A DNA stretch of 8,050 nucleotides from Erysipelotrichaceae bacterium UBA3379 (GTDB lineage: Bacteria; Bacillota_I; Bacilli_A; Erysipelotrichales; Coprobacillaceae). The translations under genes and the position numbers were made by a program. The stretch is taken from NCBI GenBank assembly GCA_002359025.1, contig DEPZ01000048.1:2930-10979 (forward strand). The letters are read 5' to 3'. Below, piece by piece: positions 1 to 6,679 of this stretch. How positions within the stretch are numbered: the stretch's first letter is position 1; the number at the start of each line of letters is the position of its first letter. The notes below the pieces were generated by a model, which was not told the DNA's origin, searched no databases, and worked only from the letters and a program-made list of their open reading frames with translations.

Positions 1-5
1 TTTTT

Positions 6-60
6 TGTTATATAACAGTATATAACACTTGACAACAGTTTACTACTGTTATATACTGTT
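6..60. promoter_or_regulatory. Probable GntR operator: phased array of AACAGT half-sites
   Basis: AACAGT occurs at 14-19 and 34-39, with a one-mismatch copy AACACT at 24-29. Its reverse complement ACTGTT occurs at 45-50 and 55-60. Same-orientation copies are spaced exactly 10 bases apart, about one helical turn. Larger symmetries include a perfect 12-base palindrome TGTTATATAACA (6-17), a perfect 14-base inverted repeat (14-27 with 47-60) and AACAGT-N5-ACTGTT (34-50). The array covers both the -35 and -10 boxes. The adjacent gene encodes a GntR-family regulator, and YtrA-type regulators commonly repress their own operon, so it is the likely binder. That assignment is inference. Confidence 0.7.
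29..57 (+). promoter_or_regulatory. Sigma-A type promoter of the GntR-ABC operon
   Basis: A perfect -35 hexamer TTGACA (29-34) and a -10 hexamer TATACT (52-57) are separated by the ideal 17 bases. Transcription should start near 63-65, giving a leader of only about 20 bases before the ATG at 82. The whole promoter lies inside the repeated half-site array at 6-60, so a protein bound there would block RNA polymerase. The hexamers and spacing are seen directly; the start point is inferred. Confidence 0.85.
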
Positions 61-81
61 TATGAAAAGAGAGGAGATATT

Positions 82-453
82 ATGAAGATTATAATCAATC
101 ATTCCTTAATGATTCCTATATATGAACAGATTATTGATCAAATCAAAACTCTTATTAGAAAAGGTGAACTAAAAGAAAATGATAATTTACCATCAGTAAG
201 AATCTTATCTAAGGAATTAAGAATTAGTGCTTTAACAGTTAAAAAAGCCTATGACATATTAGAACAAGAGGGATTTACAATTACTGTTCATGGAAAAGGG
301 ACATATGTTGCAGCAACGAATACAGAAAGATTATTAGAAGAACAAAGAAAAGAAGTTGAAAATGATTTAGAACTTGCTATTCAAAAAGCAAGACGATGTG
401 GAATCAGTGATGAAGAGATCAAAGAACTCTTCGAACTCATATTGGAGGGATAA
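82..453 (+). CDS. YtrA-subfamily GntR transcriptional regulator
   Basis: This is a 123-residue DNA-binding regulator of the short GntR type. The N-terminal winged helix-turn-helix spans about residues 10-77. It shows the family landmarks IYEQI (13-17), LPSVR (36-40), a recognition helix around 49-62 and the wing HGKGTYV (70-76). The C-terminal tail of about 45 residues is two predicted helices, charged and amphipathic (LLEEQRKEV then ISDEEIKELF). It is too short to hold a metabolite-binding FadR, HutC or MocR domain, which is what defines the YtrA group; there the tail serves for dimerisation. GAGGAG (71-76) lies 5 bases before the ATG, which fixes the start. It is first in a tight operon with an ABC ATPase and a permease, the usual YtrA-family context, and probably represses that operon through the half-site array upstream. 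The inducer is unknown; related systems respond to cell-wall-active antibiotics, but nothing here proves that. Confidence 0.9.
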   Translation: MKIIINHSLMIPIYEQIIDQIKTLIRKGELKENDNLPSVRILSKELRISALTVKKAYDILEQEGFTITVHGKGTYVAATNTERLLEEQRKEVENDLELAIQKARRCGISDEEIKELFELILEG

Positions 454-455
454 AT

Positions 456-1304
456 ATGTTGAAGATTGAGCATGTAAAAAAGAATTATAAAAATTTTTCT
501 TTAGATTGTACTATGGAAGTTAGACAAGGCCAAGTGACTGGACTTATAGGTCAAAATGGGGCTGGTAAGAGTACAACCTTTAAAGCAGTTTTAGGATTGA
601 TAAAAAATGATGGTGGCTATATTGAAATTCTAGGCAAAGAGGTATCATCTTTAACAAAAGATGATAAGCAACAATTAGGAGTTGTTTTATCAGATTCTGG
701 ATTTAGTGGCTATTTATCGATTCAAGATATTATTCCTGTTTTAGAGAACTTGTATAAACAGTTTGACAAAGAATTCTTTTTACAAATGATAGATAGATTT
801 CAATTGCCAAAAGATAAGAAAATAAAAGAATTTTCTACTGGAATGAAAGCCAAATTAAAAATCTTAGTCGCAATGAGTCATCATGCAAAATTACTTATAT
901 TAGATGAACCAACTGCTGGTTTAGATGTTATTGCAAGAGATGAATTATTAGAAATGTTAAGAGACTATATGATACAAGATGACAATCGATCAATTCTTAT
1001 TAGTTCTCATATATCTAGTGATTTAGAAACATTATGTGATGATATATATATGATACATGATGGGAAAATTGTGATGCATGAAGATACAGATATTTTACTT
1101 AGTGATTATGCATTATTAAAGGTGGATGAAGAACAATTTCATAGTTTAGATAGACATTATATTTTAAGATATATAAAAGAAAGTTATGGATATTGTTGTT
1201 TAACAAATCAAAAACAATATTATATTGAAAACTATCCTCAGATAGTAATTGAAAATAGTCATATTGATGATGTTATGACAATGATGATAAGAGGTGAAAA
1301 ATAA
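456..1304 (+). CDS. ABC transporter ATP-binding protein (BcrA/YtrB-like)
   Basis: This 282-residue cytoplasmic ATPase should energise the permease encoded next to it. Walker A is GQNGAGKST (32-40), Walker B is LLILDE (146-151) with catalytic Glu151, the D-loop is AGLD (154-157) and the switch His is His185 in SSH. Two motifs are relaxed: the signature reads FSTGM (126-130) instead of LSGGQ, and the Q-loop region after GVVL (75-78) has Ser79-Asp80 where Gln is usual. Both changes are familiar in BcrA/YtrB-type ATPases, so they do not suggest a dead enzyme. After the nucleotide-binding domain (about 1-215) comes a tail of about 65 residues with no recognised motif, typical of the group. GGAGGG (444-449) precedes the ATG by 6 bases, and the gene starts two bases after the regulator stops. 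The substrate cannot be read from the sequence; peptide antibiotics or bacteriocins are the usual guess for this class. Confidence 0.92.
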   Translation: MLKIEHVKKNYKNFSLDCTMEVRQGQVTGLIGQNGAGKSTTFKAVLGLIKNDGGYIEILGKEVSSLTKDDKQQLGVVLSDSGFSGYLSIQDIIPVLENLYKQFDKEFFLQMIDRFQLPKDKKIKEFSTGMKAKLKILVAMSHHAKLLILDEPTAGLDVIARDELLEMLRDYMIQDDNRSILISSHISSDLETLCDDIYMIHDGKIVMHEDTDILLSDYALLKVDEEQFHSLDRHYILRYIKESYGYCCLTNQKQYYIENYPQIVIENSHIDDVMTMMIRGEK

Positions 1305-1957
1305 TGAGAGGTTTATTATTAAAAGACTTTCATCTTATGAAAGTTCAAAAGAGTTTCTTTATTGTTATTTTAGTTGTTGCCTGTATTATGTCTATCAGTA
1401 TGGATGATCCAGCATTTATTATTGGCTTTTTAACGAGTGTTGTGTCTTTATTTACAGTGAGTACTATTTCTTATGATGAATTTGATAATGGTTATCCATT
1501 CTTGCTTACATTACCTTTTTCTAGAAAAACATATGTGAAAGAAAAATATGTCTATGGTCTTATTTTAGGATCGTGTTCATGTGCGATTTCAACTATCATA
1601 GCGACTGTTATGATGTTATGGAAAGATATACCATTAACAAGTGATTTATATATAGTATCATTGGCAATGATTCCAGTTGTACTCTTGATTGAAGCTATCA
1701 TGATTCCTCTTCATATAAAGTTTGGTTCAGAAAAAGGTAGATATGCATTAATAGGTGTCATTGGTACTGTGGTTGTTTTGGGATTAATCATTAAAAAGAT
1801 AATTGATATCTTTCATATCAATGTATTACCTGTGATAAGTTTTATTTCTTCTATTGGATTTATGATGTTTATGTTCATACTTATTCTTATTGCTCTTGCT
1901 TTCCTTTTTGTTTCAATGCAAATAAGTATAAAAATCATGTATAATAAAGAATTTTAA
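1304..1957 (+). CDS. ABC-2 type transporter permease (ABC2_membrane_5-like)
   Basis: This 217-residue integral membrane protein has about six hydrophobic segments, near residues 17-32, 36-55, 85-105, 115-136, 147-163 and 174-205. The stretch at 56-82, SYDE followed by NGYPFLLTLPFSRKTYVKEKY, is the cytoplasmic loop characteristic of the small ABC-2 permeases that pair with GntR-linked ATPases. Another family mark is the opening MRGLLLKDF. The ATG shares one base with the ATPase stop (TAATG), and GAGGTG (1291-1296) sits 7 bases upstream, so the two genes are translationally coupled and should form one exporter, probably as a dimer of each. No signal peptide, lipobox or extra domain is visible. 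The family call comes from motif recognition; the transported compound is unknown. Confidence 0.87.
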   Translation: MRGLLLKDFHLMKVQKSFFIVILVVACIMSISMDDPAFIIGFLTSVVSLFTVSTISYDEFDNGYPFLLTLPFSRKTYVKEKYVYGLILGSCSCAISTIIATVMMLWKDIPLTSDLYIVSLAMIPVVLLIEAIMIPLHIKFGSEKGRYALIGVIGTVVVLGLIIKKIIDIFHINVLPVISFISSIGFMMFMFILILIALAFLFVSMQISIKIMYNKEF

Positions 1958-1962
1958 AGGCT

Positions 1963-1997
1963 AGCCTATATCTTGAGATATGGGCTTGTTTTTATTT
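1963..1997 (+). terminator. Intrinsic terminator of the GntR-ABC operon
   Basis: A 10-pair stem (1963-1972 with 1977-1986, one G-T wobble) closes on a TTGA loop and is followed by a T-rich tract, TTTTT then ATTT, ending at 1997. It begins 5 bases after the permease stop. A separate perfect 10-base palindrome AGGCTAGCCT (1958-1967) overlaps the left arm but has no room for a loop, so I treat it as incidental. Confidence 0.85.
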
Positions 1998-2015
1998 CTG
2001 TTCATATGATTTATA

Positions 2016-2045
2016 TTAGCTATATTGGTAAGATTTTGGTATAAT
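2016..2045 (+). promoter_or_regulatory. Extended -10 promoter of the ABC exporter operon
   Basis: A consensus -10 TATAAT (2040-2045) is preceded by TG one base upstream (2037-2038), which makes it an extended -10 promoter. The best -35 candidate, TTAGCT (2016-2021), is poor and 18 bases away, as extended -10 promoters allow. Transcription would start near 2052, about 17 bases before the start codon. No operator-like repeat is evident. Confidence 0.7.
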
Positions 2046-2068
2046 GGCAAATAAAGGGGGCTTATATT

Positions 2069-3769
2069 GTGTGGATGAAATATTTAAAACCATTTCGTAA
2101 GCAGGCAACGATTGGTTTTTTCTTTAAAATGATAGAAGCTATGTTGGAATTACTTGTGCCAATAGTTGTTGCAAATATTATTGATAATGGTATATCTCAT
2201 CATGATACTGGATATATATGGAGTCATGGTATTTTGTTGTTTGTGTTGGCTTTTGTGGGGTATGCTTGTGCTTTGGTATGTCAGTATTTTGCTTCGTATA
2301 CTTCACAAAGTTTTGGAACATATTTGAGAAATGATATGTTTAAAGCAATTAATGCGTATGATTTTGAAAATATTGATGATATGACAACACCATCATTAAT
2401 GACAAGAATGACAAATGATGTCAATCAATTACAATTAGCAGTTGCAATGGCTATAAGACTTGTATCAAGATCACCTATATTAATTATTGGATCGCTTATT
2501 ATGGCTTTTATGATAGATGTGAAGATGGCACTTATCTTTTTTGTCAGTGCTCCATTATTGGCTTTATCTATTTATCTTGTTATTTCTAAATCTTTACCAA
2601 TTTATTTAAAGATTCAAAAACAATTAGATAGAGTTTCTATGATATGTAGAGAAAATTTAAGTGGAATACGTGTTATTAAAGCTTTTTCTAAACAAGAATA
2701 TGAACAAGATAAATTTTTACAAGCAACCAAGAAACAAAAGGATATGCAAATAAGAGTAGGAAAATTATCTGCATTATTAAATCCTTGTACCAATATCATT
2801 GTTAATATAGCTATTATTTGTATTTTATACATCGGGGGATTACGTGTAAATATAGGGAGTCTTACTCAAGGAGAAGTCATAGCTTTGATTAATTATATGA
2901 ATCAGATTCTTTTATCTATGTTTGTTTTTGCTAATGTGATTGTTATATTTAATAAAGCCAGCGCAAGTTATAAAAGAGTTCAAGAAGTCTTAGATGTTGA
3001 ACCATCTATTCATGGTGGAAGTCAAATACAGGATGAACAATATCAAAATCTTGTCTTATTTGATGAAGTTTCTTTCTGTTATAAAAATGCAAAAGCATTA
3101 GATCATATTAGTTTTGATATGAAAAAAGGAGAAACCATAGGTATTATAGGAGGAACTGGTTCAGGAAAATCAACACTTGTTCAATTGATATGTCACTTCT
3201 ATAAAGCCTCAAAAGGACGTATTTACATTAAGGATATACCTATTGAAGATTATGATATAAAAGAATTAAGAAAAATGATAGGTATCAGTTTACAACAATC
3301 TTTATTATTTAGTGGAACGATTGAAGATAATCTCAAGATGGCATATCCACAAGCATCAAGTCAAGATATACAAGATGCATTAGATATTGCCCAAGCTCAT
3401 TTTGTTTATGATTTACCTCAGGGGTTATCTACAAAGATAGAGCAGGGAGGAAAGAACTTATCTGGTGGACAAAGGCAACGTTTGACCATAGCAAGAGCGC
3501 TTGTGAAAAAGCCTGAATTATTGATTTTAGATGATAGTAGTAGCGCTTTGGACTATGTTACAGATGCAAAGCTAAAAAAAGCAATTGCTAATATTCATTT
3601 ATCAACAATTATCGTATCACAAAGAGTAAGTAGTTTAATGCATGCTGATAAGATTTTGGTATTGAGTCATGGAGAACTTGTAGGGATAGGGAATCATGAG
3701 GAATTAATGAAATCATGTGATATCTATAAAGAGATTGCATCTTCTCAATCTATGGGGGTGAATTTATGA
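2069..3769 (+). CDS. ABC exporter half-transporter, degenerate-site subunit
   Basis: This 566-residue fused membrane/ATPase half-transporter has six predicted membrane helices (about 14-36, 54-75, 130-150, 153-173, 240-258 and 270-293). The nucleotide-binding domain starts near residue 325. Walker A is GGTGSGKST (361-369), the signature is a canonical LSGGQ (464-468) and Walker B ends at Asp488. The catalytic position is Asp489 rather than Glu (DDSSSALD), and the switch His is Gln518 (VSQRV). These two replacements mark the degenerate-site partner of heterodimeric exporters of the TM287/288, BmrCD and LmrCD kind. I chose the GTG start because AAGGGGG (2054-2060) is 8 bases upstream; the in-frame ATG at 2075 would be 14 bases away. 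It overlaps the next gene by ATGA and should pair with its product to export hydrophobic drugs, lipids or peptides. The substrate is not determinable. Confidence 0.93.
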   Translation: MWMKYLKPFRKQATIGFFFKMIEAMLELLVPIVVANIIDNGISHHDTGYIWSHGILLFVLAFVGYACALVCQYFASYTSQSFGTYLRNDMFKAINAYDFENIDDMTTPSLMTRMTNDVNQLQLAVAMAIRLVSRSPILIIGSLIMAFMIDVKMALIFFVSAPLLALSIYLVISKSLPIYLKIQKQLDRVSMICRENLSGIRVIKAFSKQEYEQDKFLQATKKQKDMQIRVGKLSALLNPCTNIIVNIAIICILYIGGLRVNIGSLTQGEVIALINYMNQILLSMFVFANVIVIFNKASASYKRVQEVLDVEPSIHGGSQIQDEQYQNLVLFDEVSFCYKNAKALDHISFDMKKGETIGIIGGTGSGKSTLVQLICHFYKASKGRIYIKDIPIEDYDIKELRKMIGISLQQSLLFSGTIEDNLKMAYPQASSQDIQDALDIAQAHFVYDLPQGLSTKIEQGGKNLSGGQRQRLTIARALVKKPELLILDDSSSALDYVTDAKLKKAIANIHLSTIIVSQRVSSLMHADKILVLSHGELVGIGNHEELMKSCDIYKEIASSQSMGVNL

Positions 3770-5496
3770 ATGTCCAAACAATAAAAAGATTATTATCATT
3801 TTGTAAACCCTATAGAAAATATCTATATTTGATATTAATATGTTCATTAGGTCAAATTATTTTTACATTGTTAACACCTATCTTTATAGGACAAGCAGTA
3901 GATACACTTATAGGTGTTAATCGTGTGGATTTCTATCATTTATATATAAAGATAGTTTATATTCTTTTAAGTGTAGGTTTGTCTTCACTATTGAGTTGGA
4001 GTGTTATGAGATTATCTAATCATATGACTTATTCTATTACTTTAGATTTAAGAAATGAGTTGTTTGAAAAATATGAGACATTACCATTGGAATATATTGA
4101 TCAACATGCTCATGGAGATTTATTGAGTAGGATGATTAATGATATTGATTTGATTGGTGATGGTTTGTTACAGGGGTTTACGAATTTGTTTACAGGACTT
4201 TGTACAATATTAGGGACAATTGTTTTTATGGTATATATTCATGTTACTATTGCTTTCATAGTGATTATATTAACACCATTATCGCTTGTTGTTGCAACAC
4301 TTATTGCCAGAATGACATATAAGTTTTTTCAGGAGCAATTGTCTTTAAGAGGAGAAATAGGTGGATATATAGAAGAGATGATTGGTGGACAAAAGGTTGT
4401 GAAAGCTTTTGGTTACGAACAAGAAAATCAAAAAGTTTTTGAAGAAATCAATCATCGCTTATATGTAAGTGGAGTCAAGTCACAGTTTTTAGGTGCTCTA
4501 GCAAATCCAAGTACTCGTGTTGTCAATAGTATTGTTTATGCTAGTGTATGTATAGCTGGAGCTATGCAAGTTGTATCTGGTTATATGAGTGTGGGTGCTT
4601 TATCAAGTTTTCTAAGCTATGCCAATCAATATACAAAACCATTTAATGATATTTCAAATGTCTTTACAGAATTACAAACAGCTTTAGCAAGTGCATCACG
4701 TATCTTTCAGTTATTAGACACACCTAGTGAAGTGAATGCACCACATCCTGTCGCACTTTTTCAAATACAAGGACATGTAGAAGTAAAGAATATATCTTTT
4801 TCATATCAGTCTAATAAACCTTTTATTCAAAATTTAAGTATAGAAGCCAAACCCGGTGAAACCATCGCAATAGTTGGTCCAACTGGATGTGGTAAAACAA
4901 CACTAATCAATTTACTTATGAGATTTTATGATCCTCAAAGCGGAAATATCTTTATAGATGATATCAATATACAAGACATGGATAAATATGATCTTCGTAG
5001 TTTATATGGTATGGTCTTACAAGATTCATGGTTGTTTTCAGGAACAATCAAAGAAAATATTTCATATGGGAAACAAGCGACAGATGAAGAAATCATAGAA
5101 GCAGCCAAACAAGCACATGCTCATAAATTTATTATGCAATTAAAAGATGGTTATGATACATATATATCAGAAGAAGGAACAAATCTATCACAAGGTCAAA
5201 GACAACTTCTTTCTATCGCTAGAATTATGCTTGTAAAACCACCCATGTTAATATTGGATGAAGCAACATCTTCTATTGATACACGTACAGAAAAGCAAAT
5301 TCAAGATGCATTTGATCGTATGATGGAAGGAAGGACAGCATTTGTTGTTGCACACCGTTTATCTACAATACAAAAAGCAGATTGTATACTTGTTATGAAG
5401 GATGGACAAATTATAGAAAAAGGAACACATGAAGAATTATTAAAACAACATGGGTTCTATCATGAACTTTATTATAGTCAATTTGATCTTATGTAA
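3766..5496 (+). CDS. ABC exporter half-transporter, catalytically competent subunit
   Basis: This 576-residue half-transporter has the six-helix membrane domain (about 18-40, 60-80, 138-158, 160-180, 252-272 and 275-290) and a C-terminal ATPase. Walker A is GPTGCGKTT (371-379), Walker B ends in Asp498-Glu499 with the catalytic Glu present, and the switch His is His530 (VAHRLS). The signature is LSQGQ (474-478), with Gln replacing the first Gly. In a head-to-tail dimer this altered signature faces the partner's defective Walker B, while the partner's good LSGGQ faces this subunit's intact site, giving one working and one degenerate ATP site. The ATG overlaps the upstream TGA (ATGA), with GGGGGTG (3754-3760) as ribosome binding site inside the preceding gene, so equal, coupled production is expected. 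The gene ends inside the base of the terminator stem. Full length and intact. Confidence 0.94.
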   Translation: MNVQTIKRLLSFCKPYRKYLYLILICSLGQIIFTLLTPIFIGQAVDTLIGVNRVDFYHLYIKIVYILLSVGLSSLLSWSVMRLSNHMTYSITLDLRNELFEKYETLPLEYIDQHAHGDLLSRMINDIDLIGDGLLQGFTNLFTGLCTILGTIVFMVYIHVTIAFIVIILTPLSLVVATLIARMTYKFFQEQLSLRGEIGGYIEEMIGGQKVVKAFGYEQENQKVFEEINHRLYVSGVKSQFLGALANPSTRVVNSIVYASVCIAGAMQVVSGYMSVGALSSFLSYANQYTKPFNDISNVFTELQTALASASRIFQLLDTPSEVNAPHPVALFQIQGHVEVKNISFSYQSNKPFIQNLSIEAKPGETIAIVGPTGCGKTTLINLLMRFYDPQSGNIFIDDINIQDMDKYDLRSLYGMVLQDSWLFSGTIKENISYGKQATDEEIIEAAKQAHAHKFIMQLKDGYDTYISEEGTNLSQGQRQLLSIARIMLVKPPMLILDEATSSIDTRTEKQIQDAFDRMMEGRTAFVVAHRLSTIQKADCILVMKDGQIIEKGTHEELLKQHGFYHELYYSQFDLM

Positions 5497-5533
5497 AATA
5501 AAACACTGCTCATCTGTAGCAGTGTTTTATTTT
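5495..5533. terminator. Strong bidirectional terminator after the exporter operon
   Basis: A perfect 16-pair stem (5495-5510 with 5518-5533) encloses a 7-base loop. The core ACACTGCT/AGCAGTGT is flanked by A-rich and T-rich arms, so each strand gives a stem followed by a U-rich tail. The left arm includes the last two bases of the exporter stop codon. It lies between convergent genes and can also stop transcripts arriving from the thioesterase, whose coding region ends 133 bases away at 5666. Confidence 0.9.
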
Positions 5534-5665
5534 CGTATTCAAAACGGGAAAACGAATACTTTTCATATTTGGGACAAAGACATAATATCATATAATTTAT
5601 ATAAATATTTTCATATTATGAAATGTAAGTGCTTACTTATAAAAATGAGAATATAGATTTATATA

Positions 5666-6391
5666 TTATTGTGTTTTAGTCATAAGAATTTCAATAATAA
5701 AAAATGTTGTTTCACTATTTTTCCCTTCAACAATATAACGGTTATCATGCTGACCTACATAGAGTTCAACATATTCTAAAGGTCTAATTTCTTTTTTGTA
5801 TTGTAATGTGATATCACTAATATAGCTATCTTTATGTATAGAGTAGTCTAAACAGTCTAAAGCCCATTGAATATAGCGAGTATTGTTCATATGTTGATTG
5901 GTATCAACATCACTATAGAGAACTTGTCTTGTCATAACATGAGACATTTCTATATCAATAGATATATTATGTGGTTCTTCTAAAATTATATCATGATCTA
6001 TATTAGGAATTGTTAAACCTATTCTTTTAGGTGATGTCATACGTCTTTTTTGCATATCAATGATTGTCCATATTGATGAACATGTCCCAATTGTACGGCC
6101 ATCTTTTTTTAGAAAATAATATCTTGGAAAAGCAACATGAGCTCCTTTACCAGGAATTGTAGAAAATTCAATGAGATCATTATAATAAATAGGTTCAGTA
6201 AGATGTAGTGATTGTTTAGCAACAATCCAACCATATTTCCCCATCATATCTAAACTCCATAATCCAATCTCAATAGCATTTTCTGTTGCGATATTAGATA
6301 ATTCATTAAAAAGATGACACAATTGATAACGTGACATATAATCAACTTCATGTATTTCTATTCTTTTTGTTTTTGTTGTTAGATATTTCAT
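5666..6391 (-). CDS. Acyl-ACP thioesterase (FatA/FatB-like, bacterial type)
   Basis: This enzyme hydrolyses acyl-acyl carrier protein to release free fatty acids in the cytoplasm. The 241-residue product has the double hotdog layout: an N-terminal half starting at MKYLTTKTKRIEIHEVDY and a C-terminal half from about residue 152. The second half carries YSDVDTNQHMNN (159-170). Asp163, Asn165 and His167 match the D-x-N-x-H catalytic pattern of plant FatB enzymes, and Glu201 in YKKEI matches the additional acidic residue. The reading frame is open 17 codons further upstream to 6442, but the ATG whose first base is 6391 is preceded on its own strand by AAAGAGGAAGTG, a good ribosome binding site, whereas the earlier ATG has none and lies in the putative promoter. 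It stands alone, divergent from the MATE remnant and convergent with the exporter operon. Chain-length preference cannot be inferred. Confidence 0.92.
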   Translation of the reverse strand: MKYLTTKTKRIEIHEVDYMSRYQLCHLFNELSNIATENAIEIGLWSLDMMGKYGWIVAKQSLHLTEPIYYNDLIEFSTIPGKGAHVAFPRYYFLKKDGRTIGTCSSIWTIIDMQKRRMTSPKRIGLTIPNIDHDIILEEPHNISIDIEMSHVMTRQVLYSDVDTNQHMNNTRYIQWALDCLDYSIHKDSYISDITLQYKKEIRPLEYVELYVGQHDNRYIVEGKNSETTFFIIEILMTKTQ

Positions 6392-6412
6392 TATTTCACT
6401 TCCTCTTTGTAC

Positions 6413-6435
6413 TATTATATATGAAAAATATAATA
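6413..6435 (-). promoter_or_regulatory. Candidate thioesterase -10 region within an inverted repeat
   Basis: On the minus strand TATAAT (6419 down to 6414) sits 22 bases before the start codon, which would place transcription initiation near 6407 and give a very short leader. No convincing -35 lies 16-18 bases further up. The element overlaps an 8-base inverted repeat, TATTATAT (6413-6420) and ATATAATA (6428-6435), with 7 bases between. In such AT-rich DNA the repeat could be chance. Confidence 0.4.
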
Positions 6436-6512
6436 ATTTCACATGTTTTTGATTTCTTCTATAGCTTATGTATTTTATAGAAACGATATGACTTGAAAAT
6501 AAGAAAATAAAT

Positions 6513-6540
6513 TTGTCAATAAAAGTGTTAACTTTATAAG
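6513..6540 (+). promoter_or_regulatory. Candidate rightward promoter for the structured leader
   Basis: TTGTCA (6513-6518) and TATAAG (6535-6540) are separated by 16 bases; each hexamer differs from consensus by one base. The spacer contains a small inverted repeat, AAAGT-gtta-ACTTT (6522-6535), that could be an operator or chance. A transcript from here would start near 6547 and reach the terminators after about 165 bases. Functionality is inferred. Confidence 0.5.
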
Positions 6541-6637
6541 ACTTAGGTACATAATAATAAATGTCCGAAATAATACATTATGAAAAGAGACAATATATGT
6601 ATAGTGAAGGATTCTTAATATGAGTATTTTATAGTTC

Positions 6638-6672
6638 ATCGGAGGACTTACAATCGCAATTGTATAGTCGAT
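6638..6672 (+). ncRNA. Bulged hairpin in a possible leader or small RNA, family unknown
   Basis: ATC (6638-6640) pairs with GAT (6670-6672), GACT (6645-6648) with AGTC (6666-6669), and TACAAT (6649-6654) with ATTGTA (6659-6664) around a CGCA tetraloop. That is 13 pairs with two interruptions: a four-base GGAG bulge (6641-6644) and a single T bulge (6665). The GGAG resembles a ribosome binding site held in the structure, but no start codon follows at a usable distance. I do not recognise an established riboswitch consensus. It may be part of an attenuator leader or of a small RNA ending at the terminators just downstream. Confidence 0.45.
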
Positions 6673-6679
6673 AAGATGT

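Noticed and set aside
2614..2832. 72-codon open frame on the minus strand inside the first exporter gene
   Set aside because: It is fully internal to a well-supported ABC exporter, has no recognisable domain and no operon context, and is best explained as a shadow frame.
5450..5656. 68-codon open frame on the plus strand downstream of the second exporter subunit
   Set aside because: It overlaps the end of the exporter gene and runs straight through the strong terminator stem, and the product has no protein-like pattern or ribosome binding site.
5534..5665. GTATTC/GAATAC inverted repeat (5535-5540 with 5554-5559) and TAAGT/ACTTA small hairpin as extra terminators
   Set aside because: Stems of five or six pairs with a long loop or no T tract are too weak; the upstream bidirectional terminator already accounts for termination here.
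6580..6618. 12-codon ORF starting at ATG 6580 in the leader
   Set aside because: No Shine-Dalgarno sequence precedes it and the peptide has no attenuator-like run of one amino acid.
6635..6664. In-frame translation FIGGLTIAIV as a possible membrane-protein remnant
   Set aside because: It is only ten codons between two stops, in a different frame from the MATE remnant, and the same bases are explained better by the perfect hairpin.
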